From NCBI GenBank assembly GCA_947651825.1, contig CANTAQ010000001.1:84598-148597 (forward strand): 64,000 nucleotides of DNA, read 5' to 3'. The notes beneath the pieces were generated by a model that worked only from the letters and a program-made list of their open reading frames with translations, was not told the DNA's origin and ran no database searches. Below are positions 44,629 to 54,551 of this stretch, one piece after another (position 1 is the stretch's first letter; every line of letters begins with the position of its first letter). Position numbers and translations under genes: made by a program. This DNA is from an uncultured Clostridium sp. (GTDB lineage Bacteria > Bacillota > Clostridia > TANB77 > CAG-508).

Positions 44629-46956
44629 ATGAAAATAGAAACAAAATTAGCTTTCAATAATATGAAGAAAAATAAGAAAAGAACATTATATACCACCATA
44701 TCCTTAACATTATGCACAGCACTTATATTAACTTCTATATTACTAATATCTAGTATTAGAAATGGGGTCTCTGAGAACTTTGATACTGAATATAATGATT
44801 ATCATTTTATTTTAAAAGATTTGTCTGTTGAGCGTTTTAATAAAATAAAAAAGAAATCATATATTGATAAAATTTATATACAAAAAAGTGAAGATACACC
44901 ATTAGAAAAAGTAGATTCTTCTTTTACTCCAGAAAATAATATCACAGTATATTTGAAATATGATAATATAAAAAATGTATGCACATATTCTAATAATATT
45001 ATTGGAAGTTTAGAATTATCTGAAGCAGAAGCTAAATATCTTCATTCTTTTTGTCAATTTAATAGTAAATTACTTACAGTACATGGATTTATTGATGTTA
45101 CCCCTAGTATAAACTCTATAACTAAACTTCCTGAATGCAAAATGAGAGTAAATTATTCACCGATAATAACACTTATGATAATTGCAGTAATAATTGTTTT
45201 TTCAGCTTTGTTTATTATAATTCTATATAATGCCTTTTTAATAACAATAAATGAAAGAAAAAAAGAATATGCAATATTAAATAGTGTTGGTGGAACCGAA
45301 GGACAAGTTCTAAAAATGATATTTATAGAAGCTATTTTTATGGGAGCTATAGGAATAGTTTTGGGAGGAACACTCTCTACATTACTTGCAAATGTTGTAC
45401 TTAATAATATAAACGATATATTAAATAGAGCAGGTTACTATTTTAGATTAGTGTTTGATATAAAATACATAATTTTAGCATTAATAATAATTATTATAAA
45501 CATATACTTTTCAGTGTTAATACCAAGTGTAAAAGCAAGTTCAACATCAGTCATTCAAGGAATTAGAAATAATAAAGAAATTAAGAATAAAAAAAGAAAA
45601 AAACTCCTAGAAAAAATATTACCAATAGAAGGAAGGGTAGCAGTAAAAAATATAAGAAGAAACAAAAGTAAATACAAACTTATAATATTTCTGCTTATAA
45701 TTTGTATAACTTCTTTTATTTCAATCAGTACATATATTACATATGAAAAAGAAACTGCTAATTTAGTAACAGAATATGATGTTGATGCTGAAATATCTTT
45801 ACTAGAAAAATACGGAAAAAATCTTAATGAAATAATAGCCACAGATTATAAGTCTATATTAAAAAACTATGAAGAAAAATATAATAAGAAAATAGAATGT
45901 ATAGAATATAGATATAGAAATATAGAAACTTTAGTAGAACCTGCAAATGCTATTATGTTTAATAATAGAATAGTTATTACATATATTGATGGAAAAAAAA
46001 GCATCGCAATGAACATGATAGCATTAGATAAAAAAACATATAGAAGGTATATAGAAGAAATTAAAGCAAATGACGGCGATATTATCATTTATAATAATGT
46101 GTTTAATATATATCCAGCTTATTTTAGAAATGAAGGTAATTATACTTATAAATATTCTCAAGCTCTTAATTCTAAACTAAATATTAAAATGGAAATTGTA
46201 TTTCCATTGCTTGTCGGAGAAGAAACATGGGATTATACAATTGTAAAATCCAAATTATTAGATAGAAAGTATGTTTTTACTGATAAACTAATAGATGGAT
46301 TTCAAGAACTTAAAACAAATATAAGTGGAACTGCTCCAACATTATTTATTAGTATGGAAATGTATAATGAGCTAAAGGAAGAAACATGGGATAAAGATTA
46401 TAGAATAGATTATAACTCTGATAAAACATTAAAAATTTGGAATAATCAAGATGAATTAAGAGTAAAAATTAGGTGTGATGATATTGTTGAATTCAAAAAT
46501 TATATGGAGAAATTTGAAGAAGATAAAATTTTTGTACAATATTATACATTAGATAATCAAGAAAAGCTTATATATATAGAAATAATCGAATTAATTCTAA
46601 AAATAATGATGATAGCGATAATAACAATAGGCATAGTAAGCACAGTAAACATAATGAATGCTAGTTTAATTGAAAGAAAAGAAGATTTCAATATAATGTA
46701 TCGCATAGGAGCAACTAAAGGAAATATCAAGAAAATTCTTATATATGAATGTATATATATGTTTGTAAAAGCATTAATCATATCAATTATTTTGTCAATA
46801 CCAATAATATATAAAATTATAAAAGAAACAGAAAATGTATTAGTTTTAGATAAATTACTAATTCCATTTGGAAGTATTGGAATGTTTATAGGAGTAATGT
46901 TTGTAATATCTTTAGCAATAACTATATATTCAGCTAGAATGATAAAAGAAGAATAG
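44629..46956 (+). CDS. FtsX-like ABC transporter permease (copy A)
   Basis: Large permease of 775 residues. A first transmembrane helix (about 20-40) follows the N-terminal MKIETKLAFNNMKKNKKRTL; three more lie near 180-300, with SVGGTEGQVLKMIFIEA as the conserved FtsX loop; a second set of helices lies at about 325-345 and 660-765. An extracellular domain of about 300 residues sits between them. This 2 x FtsX layout is like BceB or MacB-type permeases. ATG 44629 with AAGGAGC is the start; the frame continues upstream without one. It is a paralogue of copy B and shares 207 identical bases with it. Confidence 0.88.
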   Translation: MKIETKLAFNNMKKNKKRTLYTTISLTLCTALILTSILLISSIRNGVSENFDTEYNDYHFILKDLSVERFNKIKKKSYIDKIYIQKSEDTPLEKVDSSFTPENNITVYLKYDNIKNVCTYSNNIIGSLELSEAEAKYLHSFCQFNSKLLTVHGFIDVTPSINSITKLPECKMRVNYSPIITLMIIAVIIVFSALFIIILYNAFLITINERKKEYAILNSVGGTEGQVLKMIFIEAIFMGAIGIVLGGTLSTLLANVVLNNINDILNRAGYYFRLVFDIKYIILALIIIIINIYFSVLIPSVKASSTSVIQGIRNNKEIKNKKRKKLLEKILPIEGRVAVKNIRRNKSKYKLIIFLLIICITSFISISTYITYEKETANLVTEYDVDAEISLLEKYGKNLNEIIATDYKSILKNYEEKYNKKIECIEYRYRNIETLVEPANAIMFNNRIVITYIDGKKSIAMNMIALDKKTYRRYIEEIKANDGDIIIYNNVFNIYPAYFRNEGNYTYKYSQALNSKLNIKMEIVFPLLVGEETWDYTIVKSKLLDRKYVFTDKLIDGFQELKTNISGTAPTLFISMEMYNELKEETWDKDYRIDYNSDKTLKIWNNQDELRVKIRCDDIVEFKNYMEKFEEDKIFVQYYTLDNQEKLIYIEIIELILKIMMIAIITIGIVSTVNIMNASLIERKEDFNIMYRIGATKGNIKKILIYECIYMFVKALIISIILSIPIIYKIIKETENVLVLDKLLIPFGSIGMFIGVMFVISLAITIYSARMIKEE
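46708..46914 (+). repeat. 207-base direct repeat, first copy
   Basis: Identical to 49101-49307 by eye. It encodes the last transmembrane region of the two tandem permeases, while flanking codons differ. Confidence 0.85.
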
Positions 46957-47021
46957 CAAATTGATGAAAATTATTCTATATGATAGAATTAACTCTATAA
47001 AAATGTAGGAGATAAAAACAT

Positions 47022-49349
47022 ATGAAAATAGAAACAAGATTAGCTATGAATAATATGAAGACAAATAAGAAAAGAACATTATATACTGCCATATCTTTAA
47101 CTTTATGCACGACACTAATACTAACAACTATACTACTAATATCAAGTATTAGAAATGGAGTTTCTGAAAATTCAAATAATGACTATAACGATTATCATAT
47201 AATGTTAAAAGATTTAACTGTTGAAAAATTTAATAAAATAAAGAATAAACCATATATTGAAAAAATGTATATACAACAAAATGAAGAAGAACCATTGAAG
47301 AAAGTTAATAGTTCTTATTCACCAGAAGGGAAAACTACCGTATATTTAAAGTATAAAAATATAAATAAAATATGTGAATATACAGATGATATACTTGAAG
47401 AGCTAGATTTATCTCAATTGGAAAGCTTAGAGCTATTTCATACATGCAAATTTAATAAAGAATTACTTACTATGTATGGATTTATAGATGTACATATAGA
47501 AATGGAAAAAGACAAACTTAAATGTATGATAGATGTAAATTATTCACACATAATCAATCTTATGATAGTAATAGTAATAATTGCATTTTCAGCATTATTT
47601 ATTATTGTTTTATATAATGCATTTTTAATAACAATAAGTGAGAGGAAAAAAGAGTATTCAGTATTAAACAGTGTTGGAGGAACAGAAGGACAAATATTAA
47701 AAATGGTATTTTCAGAAGCAATTCTTATGGGAATTATAGGAATACTATTTGGTAGTATGTTTTCAATATTATTTGCAAGTAATATATTGAATAATATAAA
47801 TGAAATACTAAATAAAGCAGATTATTATTTTAGGTTGACAATTGATTTAAAACATTTAATATTAGCAATAATAATTATTTGTATAAATATATATTTATCT
47901 GTATTAATTCCAAGTTTAAAGGCAAGTTCAACATCAGTCATTCAAGGAATTAGAAATAATAAAGAAATAAAGAATAAGAAAAGAAAGACAATATTAGAAA
48001 AAAATTTACCAGTAGAAGGAAAAATAGCAATAAATAATATTAGAAGAGATGGAAACAAATATAAGCTTATAACATTTTTATTAGTAATATGTATAACAAC
48101 ATTTGTTTCAGTTAGTACATATATTAAATATGAAAAAGAAACTGCGGATTTAGTAGATGAATATGATGTAGATGCTGAATTAGAACTATCAGGAGAATAT
48201 GAAGAGTCAGAAGATGGAAAAGTAAGAATGAATTATAAAACTATTTTAGAAAATTATGAAAAGCAATATGGAAAAAAGATAGAATACATAGAATACAAAG
48301 ATAATAGGTACTTAAATGTTTCAGTAGAAGCAATGAAAGATTTTATAACAAATAATGATATATATTCATATATATGTGACAAAAAAACTATGAGAGTGAA
48401 TGTAATTACGCTAGATGAAAAATCGTATAATAGATATATAGAAAAAATAGATGCAGAATATGGAGATGCTATCATTTATAACAATATATTAGTTTCTGAT
48501 TTATATCAATCTCAAAATGAAATTAAACGTCGTTATTCTAAAGCTTTTGATTCAAAAGCGGATATAAAATTAGAACTTATATTTCCAATATATACTAATT
48601 ATTATGAAATTATTAATTATAACAGTATTGATTGTGAAAAGTTAATTAAAAAATGTATATTAACAGACGAACTCTTAGAAGGATATAAAGATATAAAAAC
48701 TGCAATACAAGCTATTTATCCTACGATGTTTATTAATGAGGAAACATATAATAATATAGTAAATTTAATGGAACAGATATATAATAATGAAAACGATAAT
48801 ATTATTCATGACTCTTTATTTTGGATGAAAAGAGATGATTTTGATGTAAAAATAAAATGTGATGACATTGTAGAATTTAAAAAATATATAGATGGACTTT
48901 TTGAAAAATATAATTTATATATCCCAGTAGAATATTATAGCTTAGAAAATTTAGAAAAAACTATTTATATAGAAATAATAGAACTCATCTCAAAAATAAT
49001 AATTACAGCAATAATAATAGTAGGTATAGTAAGCACAATAAATACAATAAATGCAAGTCTAATTGAAAGAAAAGAAGATTTCAATATAATGTACCGCATG
49101 GGAGCAACTAAAGGAAATATCAAGAAAATTCTTATATATGAATGTATATATATGTTTGTAAAAGCATTAATCATATCAATTATTTTGTCAATACCAATAA
49201 TATATAAAATTATAAAAGAAACAGAAAATGTATTAGTTTTAGATAAATTACTAATTCCATTTGGAAGTATTGGAATGTTTATAGGAGTAATGTTTGTAAT
49301 ATCTTTAAGCATTACATTATTATCAACTAAGATGATAAAAGAAGAATAG
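47022..49349 (+). CDS. FtsX-like ABC transporter permease (copy B)
   Basis: Tandem paralogue of copy A, also 775 residues, with the same helix order and N terminus MKIETRLAMNNMKTNKKRTL. The extracellular regions have diverged while the cytoplasmic and last helices are close to identical: 49101-49307 equals 46708-46914 base for base, an imprint of recent duplication or gene conversion. Together with copy A it probably forms a heterodimer served by the ATPase at 49368. The substrate is unknown; antimicrobial-peptide sensing or export of a lipid or peptide are possible. Confidence 0.88.
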   Translation: MKIETRLAMNNMKTNKKRTLYTAISLTLCTTLILTTILLISSIRNGVSENSNNDYNDYHIMLKDLTVEKFNKIKNKPYIEKMYIQQNEEEPLKKVNSSYSPEGKTTVYLKYKNINKICEYTDDILEELDLSQLESLELFHTCKFNKELLTMYGFIDVHIEMEKDKLKCMIDVNYSHIINLMIVIVIIAFSALFIIVLYNAFLITISERKKEYSVLNSVGGTEGQILKMVFSEAILMGIIGILFGSMFSILFASNILNNINEILNKADYYFRLTIDLKHLILAIIIICINIYLSVLIPSLKASSTSVIQGIRNNKEIKNKKRKTILEKNLPVEGKIAINNIRRDGNKYKLITFLLVICITTFVSVSTYIKYEKETADLVDEYDVDAELELSGEYEESEDGKVRMNYKTILENYEKQYGKKIEYIEYKDNRYLNVSVEAMKDFITNNDIYSYICDKKTMRVNVITLDEKSYNRYIEKIDAEYGDAIIYNNILVSDLYQSQNEIKRRYSKAFDSKADIKLELIFPIYTNYYEIINYNSIDCEKLIKKCILTDELLEGYKDIKTAIQAIYPTMFINEETYNNIVNLMEQIYNNENDNIIHDSLFWMKRDDFDVKIKCDDIVEFKKYIDGLFEKYNLYIPVEYYSLENLEKTIYIEIIELISKIIITAIIIVGIVSTINTINASLIERKEDFNIMYRMGATKGNIKKILIYECIYMFVKALIISIILSIPIIYKIIKETENVLVLDKLLIPFGSIGMFIGVMFVISLSITLLSTKMIKEE
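49101..49307 (+). repeat. 207-base direct repeat, second copy
   Basis: Identical to 46708-46914 by eye; see that entry. Confidence 0.85.
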
Positions 49350-49367
49350 AAGAGAGGAATCATAAAT

Positions 49368-50030
49368 ATGAAAATTTTAAAAGTAGAAAATTTAAAGAAA
49401 GTATATGGAAAAGGAGATTCCGAAGTTAAGGCCATAGATGATGTATCATTTGAAATTGAAGAAGGCGAATTTGTTGCAATAATTGGTCCATCAGGAAGCG
49501 GAAAGACTACCATACTACATACAATTGCAGGATTAGAAAAACCAACATCTGGCAAAGTGTACTTTTATGACAAAAATATATATGAAATGAATAAAAGGGA
49601 TTTAACAATACTAAGAAGACAAAATGTAGGAATTATATATCAGTTCTATAATTTAATTCCGACTTTAAATGTAGAAGAAAATATAACACTACCAATTGAA
49701 CTAGATAAGAAAAAAGTTGATATAAAAAAATTAAAAGAAATAACAACATTCTTAGGTATTGATAATAGGAGAAGCCACTTACCAAATGAAATATCTGGAG
49801 GACAACAGCAAAAAGTTGCAATAGGAAGAGCTCTAATAATTAATCCAACCATAATCCTAGCGGACGAGCCAACAGGAAACTTAGATACAAAGTCAAGTAA
49901 TGAGATTATACAATTATTGAAGAAAGCCAACAAAGAATATAAACAAACGATTATAATGATTACACATAATTTAGAAATAGCAAAGCAAGCAGATAGAATT
50001 ATCCAAATAGAAGATGGAAAGATTATCTAG
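49368..50030 (+). CDS. ABC transporter ATP-binding protein (MacB/LolD type)
   Basis: 220 residues with every ABC motif: Walker A GPSGSGKTT (about residues 41-49), signature ISGGQQQKV, Walker B IILADEPTGNLD and switch histidine in MITHN. It matches the MacB/LolD/BceA class that drives FtsX-type permeases. It follows copy B after 18 bases and is the only ATPase for the two permeases. Confidence 0.94.
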   Translation: MKILKVENLKKVYGKGDSEVKAIDDVSFEIEEGEFVAIIGPSGSGKTTILHTIAGLEKPTSGKVYFYDKNIYEMNKRDLTILRRQNVGIIYQFYNLIPTLNVEENITLPIELDKKKVDIKKLKEITTFLGIDNRRSHLPNEISGGQQQKVAIGRALIINPTIILADEPTGNLDTKSSNEIIQLLKKANKEYKQTIIMITHNLEIAKQADRIIQIEDGKII

Positions 50031-50052
50031 TTTGATATATAGATTTCAGTAG

Positions 50053-50085
50053 AACACTAAGTGAAAAATTCACTTGGTGTTTTTC
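50053..50085 (+). terminator. Terminator after the ABC operon
   Basis: AACACTAAGTGAA pairs with TTCACTTGGTGTT on an AAA loop, then T5. Confidence 0.85.
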
Positions 50086-50148
50086 TAACTTCCAAAATAA
50101 TTGAATAGTTTAATAGATTATCACATAAACTATTATTGGAGGGATAAG

Positions 50149-50682
50149 ATGGATATATCTAAAATTAAAAGATATCAAATAATTAGTGCGATTTTTGTTT
50201 GTATATCAGGAACGCTTTTACATTTTACATATAAAATATTTGGAGAAAATAAATTTGTAGCATCATTTTCCGCAGTTAATGAAAGTGTGTGGGAACATTT
50301 AAAATTATTATTTTTTCCTATGTTGCTAACTACAATTATTGGATACTTTTATATAGGAAAAAGTCATTCGAATTTTTTATGCTCAAAAGCAATAGGCATA
50401 ATTACAGCTATATTTTTTATAGTTGTATTTTTCTACACATATAGTGGAATAATAGGGAAAAGTATACTTTTTATTGATATAGCATCATTTTTTACTGCTG
50501 TTATATTGGGAGAGTATTTATCTTTTAAATTAATGACTAACAACCTTCAATGCAATAATATATTTTCAGTATGTGTCCTAATAATTCTATTAATAAGCTT
50601 TATATCTTTTACTTACTTTACACCTAGATTAGAACTTTTTAAAGATCCAGTAACTGGAAAATATGGAATTATTAAGAAATGA
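50149..50682 (+). CDS. DUF6512-like membrane protein
   Basis: 177 residues with five hydrophobic helices. AVNESVWEHLKLLFFPML near residue 45 is the signature of the DUF6512 family; function unknown. The frame is open further upstream, but GGAGGG ahead of ATG 50149 decides the start. It lies alone, followed by the MarR promoter. Confidence 0.8.
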   Translation: MDISKIKRYQIISAIFVCISGTLLHFTYKIFGENKFVASFSAVNESVWEHLKLLFFPMLLTTIIGYFYIGKSHSNFLCSKAIGIITAIFFIVVFFYTYSGIIGKSILFIDIASFFTAVILGEYLSFKLMTNNLQCNNIFSVCVLIILLISFISFTYFTPRLELFKDPVTGKYGIIKK

Positions 50683-50700
50683 TAATTTTATAAATATATA

Positions 50701-50728
50701 TTGACAAATAAATAAAAGATGATATAAT
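50701..50728 (+). promoter_or_regulatory. Promoter of the marR-like gene
   Basis: TTGACA (50701-50706), 16 bases, TATAAT (50723-50728). Confidence 0.75.
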
Positions 50729-50745
50729 ATCTTACAGTGTAAGAT
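50729..50745 (+). promoter_or_regulatory. Putative MarR operator 1
   Basis: Dyad ATCTTACA-G-TGTAAGAT, immediately downstream of the -10 box. Its sequence recurs in related form at 51205-51227 before clpB. Confidence 0.7.
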
Positions 50746-50762
50746 GTTAAGAGGTGAATATA

Positions 50763-51173
50763 ATGTTATATGATTCTTTAGCAGATGAATTATTCTATAT
50801 ACTATCACAATTCTCTAAAAATCCATTTCAAGAACATTCTAGAAACTTTGCTACTGGAGAAATGTCAATTCTATATTATTTAAACAAGATACAAGATGGA
50901 GCAACATCAGGAGACATATGTAATTACATGCAAGTAACAACAGGCAGAGTGGCAAGTGCTTTAAATAGTTTAGAGAAGAAAAGATATATTCAAAGAAAAA
51001 ATCACAATACGGATAAAAGAAAAGTTATTGTATATATAACAGACACTGGTAAAGAATATATATTAGAAAACTATAAAAGTGGAATTACATTAGCAGAAGA
51101 TATACTATCAAATTTAGGTGAAGATGATGCCAAGGAATTAATAAGACTAATTAAAAAGAGTCTTAATATATAA
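50763..51173 (+). CDS. MarR-family transcriptional regulator
   Basis: 136 residues. The winged helix (about 35-100) includes GEMSILYYLNKIQDGATSGDI, VTTGRVASALNSLEKKRYI (recognition helix) and KRKVIVYITDTGKEYI (wing). An ATG at 50763 with AGAGGTGA fits; a GTG at 50754 is inside the binding site. The palindromes before it and before clpB suggest it represses itself and clpB, unusual since clp genes of Firmicutes are generally under CtsR or HrcA. The signal it senses is unknown. Confidence 0.85.
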   Translation: MLYDSLADELFYILSQFSKNPFQEHSRNFATGEMSILYYLNKIQDGATSGDICNYMQVTTGRVASALNSLEKKRYIQRKNHNTDKRKVIVYITDTGKEYILENYKSGITLAEDILSNLGEDDAKELIRLIKKSLNI

Positions 51174-51195
51174 ATGCAGTATAACTGCATTTTAA
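51174..51195 (+). terminator. Weak terminator-like hairpin between marR and clpB
   Basis: ATGCAGT pairs with ACTGCAT on a short loop with TTTT after it. It probably reduces read-through into clpB. Confidence 0.55.
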
Positions 51196-51204
51196 AAAGG
51201 CAAA

Positions 51205-51227
51205 TATCTAACACTATAAGATATTTT
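51205..51227 (+). promoter_or_regulatory. Putative MarR operator 2 before clpB
   Basis: Arms AATATCT and AGATATT flank AACACTATA. Aligned with operator 1 both read ATATCT-N-ACA-N-T-N-TA-AGAT. It lies just before the clpB ribosome binding site. Confidence 0.6.
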
Positions 51228-51244
51228 GAAGGAGGAATGTATAT

Positions 51245-53839
51245 ATGAATAGTCAAAAGTTTACTCAAAAGTCAATAGAAGCTATACAAGGAGCACAGAG
51301 TTTAGCAATATCAATTGAAAACAGTCAAATAGAGCAAGAACATTTACTTTATTCATTGCTTATTCAAGACAATAGTTTAATAAAATCACTGTTAAAGAAA
51401 ATGAATGTAAATGAAGAATTTGAACACACTTTAAAAAAGGAAATTGATAACAAACCAAAGATGCACACAAATAATTCAAGACCTATAGATAATGTATATA
51501 TTTCAAAAGATACAGATGATGCATTAGTTACAGCTGAAAATATTGCAAAAGATATGAAGGATGAATATATTTCAGTAGAACATATAGCTTTAGGATTAAT
51601 AGATAAAGCAAATTCAAAATTGAAAGATTTATTTAAAACATTTGATATAACAAAAAACAGATTTTTAAAAGTATTATTAGAGGTAAGGGGGAATAGACAA
51701 GTGAATACAGATAATCCAGAAGATACTTATGATGTTTTAGCAAAATATGGTACAGATTTAGTTGAAATGGCAAGAAAACAAAAATTAGATCCAGTTATAG
51801 GAAGAGATAATGAAATAAGAAATGTTATTAGAATACTTTCAAGAAAAACTAAAAATAATCCTTGTTTAATAGGTGAACCAGGTGTTGGTAAAACAGCTAT
51901 TGCTGAAGGATTAGCGTTAAGAATTGTAAGAGGAGATGTTCCAGTTGGTTTAAAAGATTGTACAATTTTTTCATTAGACATGGGAGCATTAGTTGCAGGT
52001 GCAAAATATAGAGGAGAATTTGAAGAAAGACTAAAAGCAGTTCTTCAAGAGATTAAGAAAAGTGAAGGAAAAATAATTCTATTTATAGATGAGTTACACA
52101 CAATAGTTGGAGCTGGTAAAACAGATGGTGCAATGGATGCAGGTAACCTTTTAAAACCAATGCTTGCACGAGGAGAACTTCATTGTATTGGTGCAACTAC
52201 TTTAAATGAATATAGACAATATATAGAAAAAGACCCAGCTTTAGAAAGACGTTTTCAACACGTTTTAGTAGATGAGCCAACTGTTGAAGATACCATTTCT
52301 ATTTTGAGAGGTTTAAAAGAAAGATATGAAGTATATCATGGAGTTGAAATAAGTGATAATGCAATTATTACAGCTAGCACTTTATCACATAGATATATTT
52401 CAGATAGATTTTTGCCTGACAAGGCAATAGACCTTATTGATGAAGCTTGTAGTATGATAAAAACAGAAATGGAATCAATGCCCATAGAATTAGATGAGAT
52501 ATCACGTAAAATAATGCAACATCAAATAGAAGAAACAGCACTGAAAAAAGAGAAAGATGAACAATCTAAAAAAAGACTAGAAGAAATTCAAAGAGAAATT
52601 GCTGAAATGCAAAGCCAGTTTAATGAAATGAAAGCAAAATGGGATAATGAGAAAGATGCTATATCTAAAGTACAAAAATTGCGTGAAGATATAGAAAGAG
52701 TAAATAGTGAAATCGAAAATGCAGAAAGAAATTATGAACTTAACAAAGCAGCAGAATTAAAATATGGTAAACTTCCAGAATTACAAAAGGAGTTAAAAGT
52801 AGAAGAAGATATGGCACAGAAGTCTAAAGAATCTAGTCTACTTAGAACTAAGGTAACAGATGAAGAAATAACTAAAATAATTGCGAAATGGACAGGTATT
52901 CCAGTAACAAAACTAATGGAAAGTGAAAGAGAAAAAATATTAAATTTAGGAAGTGTTTTACACAAACGAGTAATTGGTCAAAATGAAGCTGTAGAAAAAG
53001 TAACAGATGCAATAATTCGTTCAAGAGCAGGTATACAAGATAATCGTAGACCTATTGGTTCATTTATGTTTTTAGGTCCAACTGGTGTAGGAAAAACAGA
53101 ACTTGCAAAAGCATTGGCAGAGAGCTTGTTTGATGATGAACATAATATTATAAGAATAGATATGTCTGAGTATATGGAAAAATTTTCTGTATCAAGATTA
53201 ATTGGTGCACCTCCAGGATATGTTGGTTATGAAGAAGGAGGACAACTAACAGAAGCAGTTAGAAGGAAACCATATTCAGTAATATTATTTGATGAAATAG
53301 AAAAAGCACATCCAGATGTATTTAATGTATTGTTACAAGTATTAGATGATGGAAGAATAACGGATTCTCAAGGAAGAACCGTAGATTTCAAAAATACAAT
53401 AATAATTCTAACATCAAACTTAGGTTCAGAATATATATTAGATGGAATAAATAAAAACGGAGAAATATCAGATGAAGCAAAGACACAAGTAAACAAAATT
53501 TTAAAACAAAGTTTCAGACCAGAATTTTTAAATAGATTGGATGAAATTATATTCTACAAACCATTAACACAAAATGAAATAGGAAATATTTTAGAATTAT
53601 TAATAGCTGATTTAAATAAAAGACTAATAGAACAAGAAATATCAATTACATTAACAGATAAAGCGAAAGAATACTTAATAGAAAATGGTTATGATGCAAT
53701 ATATGGAGCAAGACCTTTAAAAAGATTTGTACAAAAAGAATTAGAAACATTAATTGCTCGTAAGATTATAGAACAAAAAATATTGCCAAAACAAAATGTT
53801 ACAATTGATTTTGACAATAAAGCATTAATAATAAAATAA
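51245..53839 (+). CDS. clpB: ATP-dependent disaggregase ClpB
   Basis: Hexameric chaperone that extracts proteins from aggregates with DnaK. The N domain (1-145) starts with the Clp_N repeat; AAA1 has Walker [10 protein letters not shown] (about residue 208) and [19 protein letters not shown]; a long coiled-coil middle domain (about 400-535) marks ClpB; AAA2 has GPTGVGKTE (about 610) and a D2-small domain. 864 residues. AAGGAGG precedes ATG 51245. Its control by a MarR-type protein is inferred from the shared palindrome. Confidence 0.96.
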   Translation: MNSQKFTQKSIEAIQGAQSLAISIENSQIEQEHLLYSLLIQDNSLIKSLLKKMNVNEEFEHTLKKEIDNKPKMHTNNSRPIDNVYISKDTDDALVTAENIAKDMKDEYISVEHIALGLIDKANSKLKDLFKTFDITKNRFLKVLLEVRGNRQVNTDNPEDTYDVLAKYGTDLVEMARKQKLDPVIGRDNEIRNVIRILSRKTKNNPCLIGEPGVGKTAIAEGLALRIVRGDVPVGLKDCTIFSLDMGALVAGAKYRGEFEERLKAVLQEIKKSEGKIILFIDELHTIVGAGKTDGAMDAGNLLKPMLARGELHCIGATTLNEYRQYIEKDPALERRFQHVLVDEPTVEDTISILRGLKERYEVYHGVEISDNAIITASTLSHRYISDRFLPDKAIDLIDEACSMIKTEMESMPIELDEISRKIMQHQIEETALKKEKDEQSKKRLEEIQREIAEMQSQFNEMKAKWDNEKDAISKVQKLREDIERVNSEIENAERNYELNKAAELKYGKLPELQKELKVEEDMAQKSKESSLLRTKVTDEEITKIIAKWTGIPVTKLMESEREKILNLGSVLHKRVIGQNEAVEKVTDAIIRSRAGIQDNRRPIGSFMFLGPTGVGKTELAKALAESLFDDEHNIIRIDMSEYMEKFSVSRLIGAPPGYVGYEEGGQLTEAVRRKPYSVILFDEIEKAHPDVFNVLLQVLDDGRITDSQGRTVDFKNTIIILTSNLGSEYILDGINKNGEISDEAKTQVNKILKQSFRPEFLNRLDEIIFYKPLTQNEIGNILELLIADLNKRLIEQEISITLTDKAKEYLIENGYDAIYGARPLKRFVQKELETLIARKIIEQKILPKQNVTIDFDNKALIIK

Positions 53840-53861
53840 ATTATATTACTGGACTGAAAAC

Positions 53862-53896
53862 AAAAGAGAACGACAAAGAATGTCATTCTCTTTTTA
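53862..53896. terminator. Bidirectional terminator between clpB and engB
   Basis: AAAAGAGAACGACA pairs with TGTCATTCTCTTTT (one C-A mismatch), with T on both sides. Its 3' arm touches the engB stop codon. Confidence 0.8.
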
Positions 53897-54478
53897 TTTC
53901 AATCTTTCTTCAATTTCTTTCCAAACCGCTTCTGTATAAATTTTCTTTTCAGCAGAAAATGGAAGAAATTTTAAATCTTTTAGTGGGTTTAATTCATTTT
54001 GTAAGTCAGTTACTGTTTTTTCAACTTTTGTTGGTGCCAGTTTATCTGCTTTATTTGCTAGAATCAAACAAGGAAATCCAGTATTTATAATATAATCATA
54101 CATCATAACATCATTAGAAGTAGGGGAATGACGTATATCTATTAAAAAGATTATTAAAGCAATTTGTTTTCTTGTTTGTAAATAATGTTCTATAAATTCT
54201 CCAACTTTAACTTGTTCTTCTTTAGACATTTTACTATAACCATATCCTGGTAAATCTACAAAGTAAAAGTTATTATCCATATTATAAAAATTAATTTGTC
54301 TAGTTTTTCCAGGTTCGCTACTAGTTCTGGCTAAATTTTTTCTATTAATCATAGTATTTACAAAAGAAGACTTACCTACATTAGATTTACCAACCAATAC
54401 TATTTCAGGTACATCTGTTTTTGGATATTGTTTTTCACTTACAGCAGATACTTCAATTCTTGGATTTTTAATAATCAT
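53894..54478 (-). CDS. engB: Ribosome biogenesis GTP-binding protein EngB (YsxC)
   Basis: GTPase needed for 50S assembly. P-loop GKSNVGKSS (about residues 29-37), G3 DLPGYGYSK, G4 NKADKL (about 142-147). 194 residues. TAAAGGAG lies upstream of its start on the minus strand. serS lies upstream in the same direction, with a GC-rich palindrome between. Confidence 0.94.
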   Translation of the reverse strand: MIIKNPRIEVSAVSEKQYPKTDVPEIVLVGKSNVGKSSFVNTMINRKNLARTSSEPGKTRQINFYNMDNNFYFVDLPGYGYSKMSKEEQVKVGEFIEHYLQTRKQIALIIFLIDIRHSPTSNDVMMYDYIINTGFPCLILANKADKLAPTKVEKTVTDLQNELNPLKDLKFLPFSAEKKIYTEAVWKEIEERLK

Positions 54479-54517
54479 AAATTTCTCCTTTAATATAATA
54501 TCAGGTCTTATATATTT

Positions 54518-54549
54518 TTATTGGGCGGACAGAGTTGTCCGCCCTTACA
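54518..54549. repeat. GC-rich palindromic repeat unit between engB and serS
   Basis: GGGCGGAC (54523-54530) pairs with GTCCGCCC (54537-54544) on a 6-base loop. On the minus strand it reads TGTAAGGGCGGAC..., like the element at 28673. It has no T run, so it is more a REP-like unit than a terminator. Confidence 0.6.
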
Positions 54550-54551
54550 GA

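Noticed and set aside
54518-54549. Terminator for serS on the minus strand
   Set aside because: The stem is strong but no T run follows on that strand; it matches the repeat unit at 28673 better.
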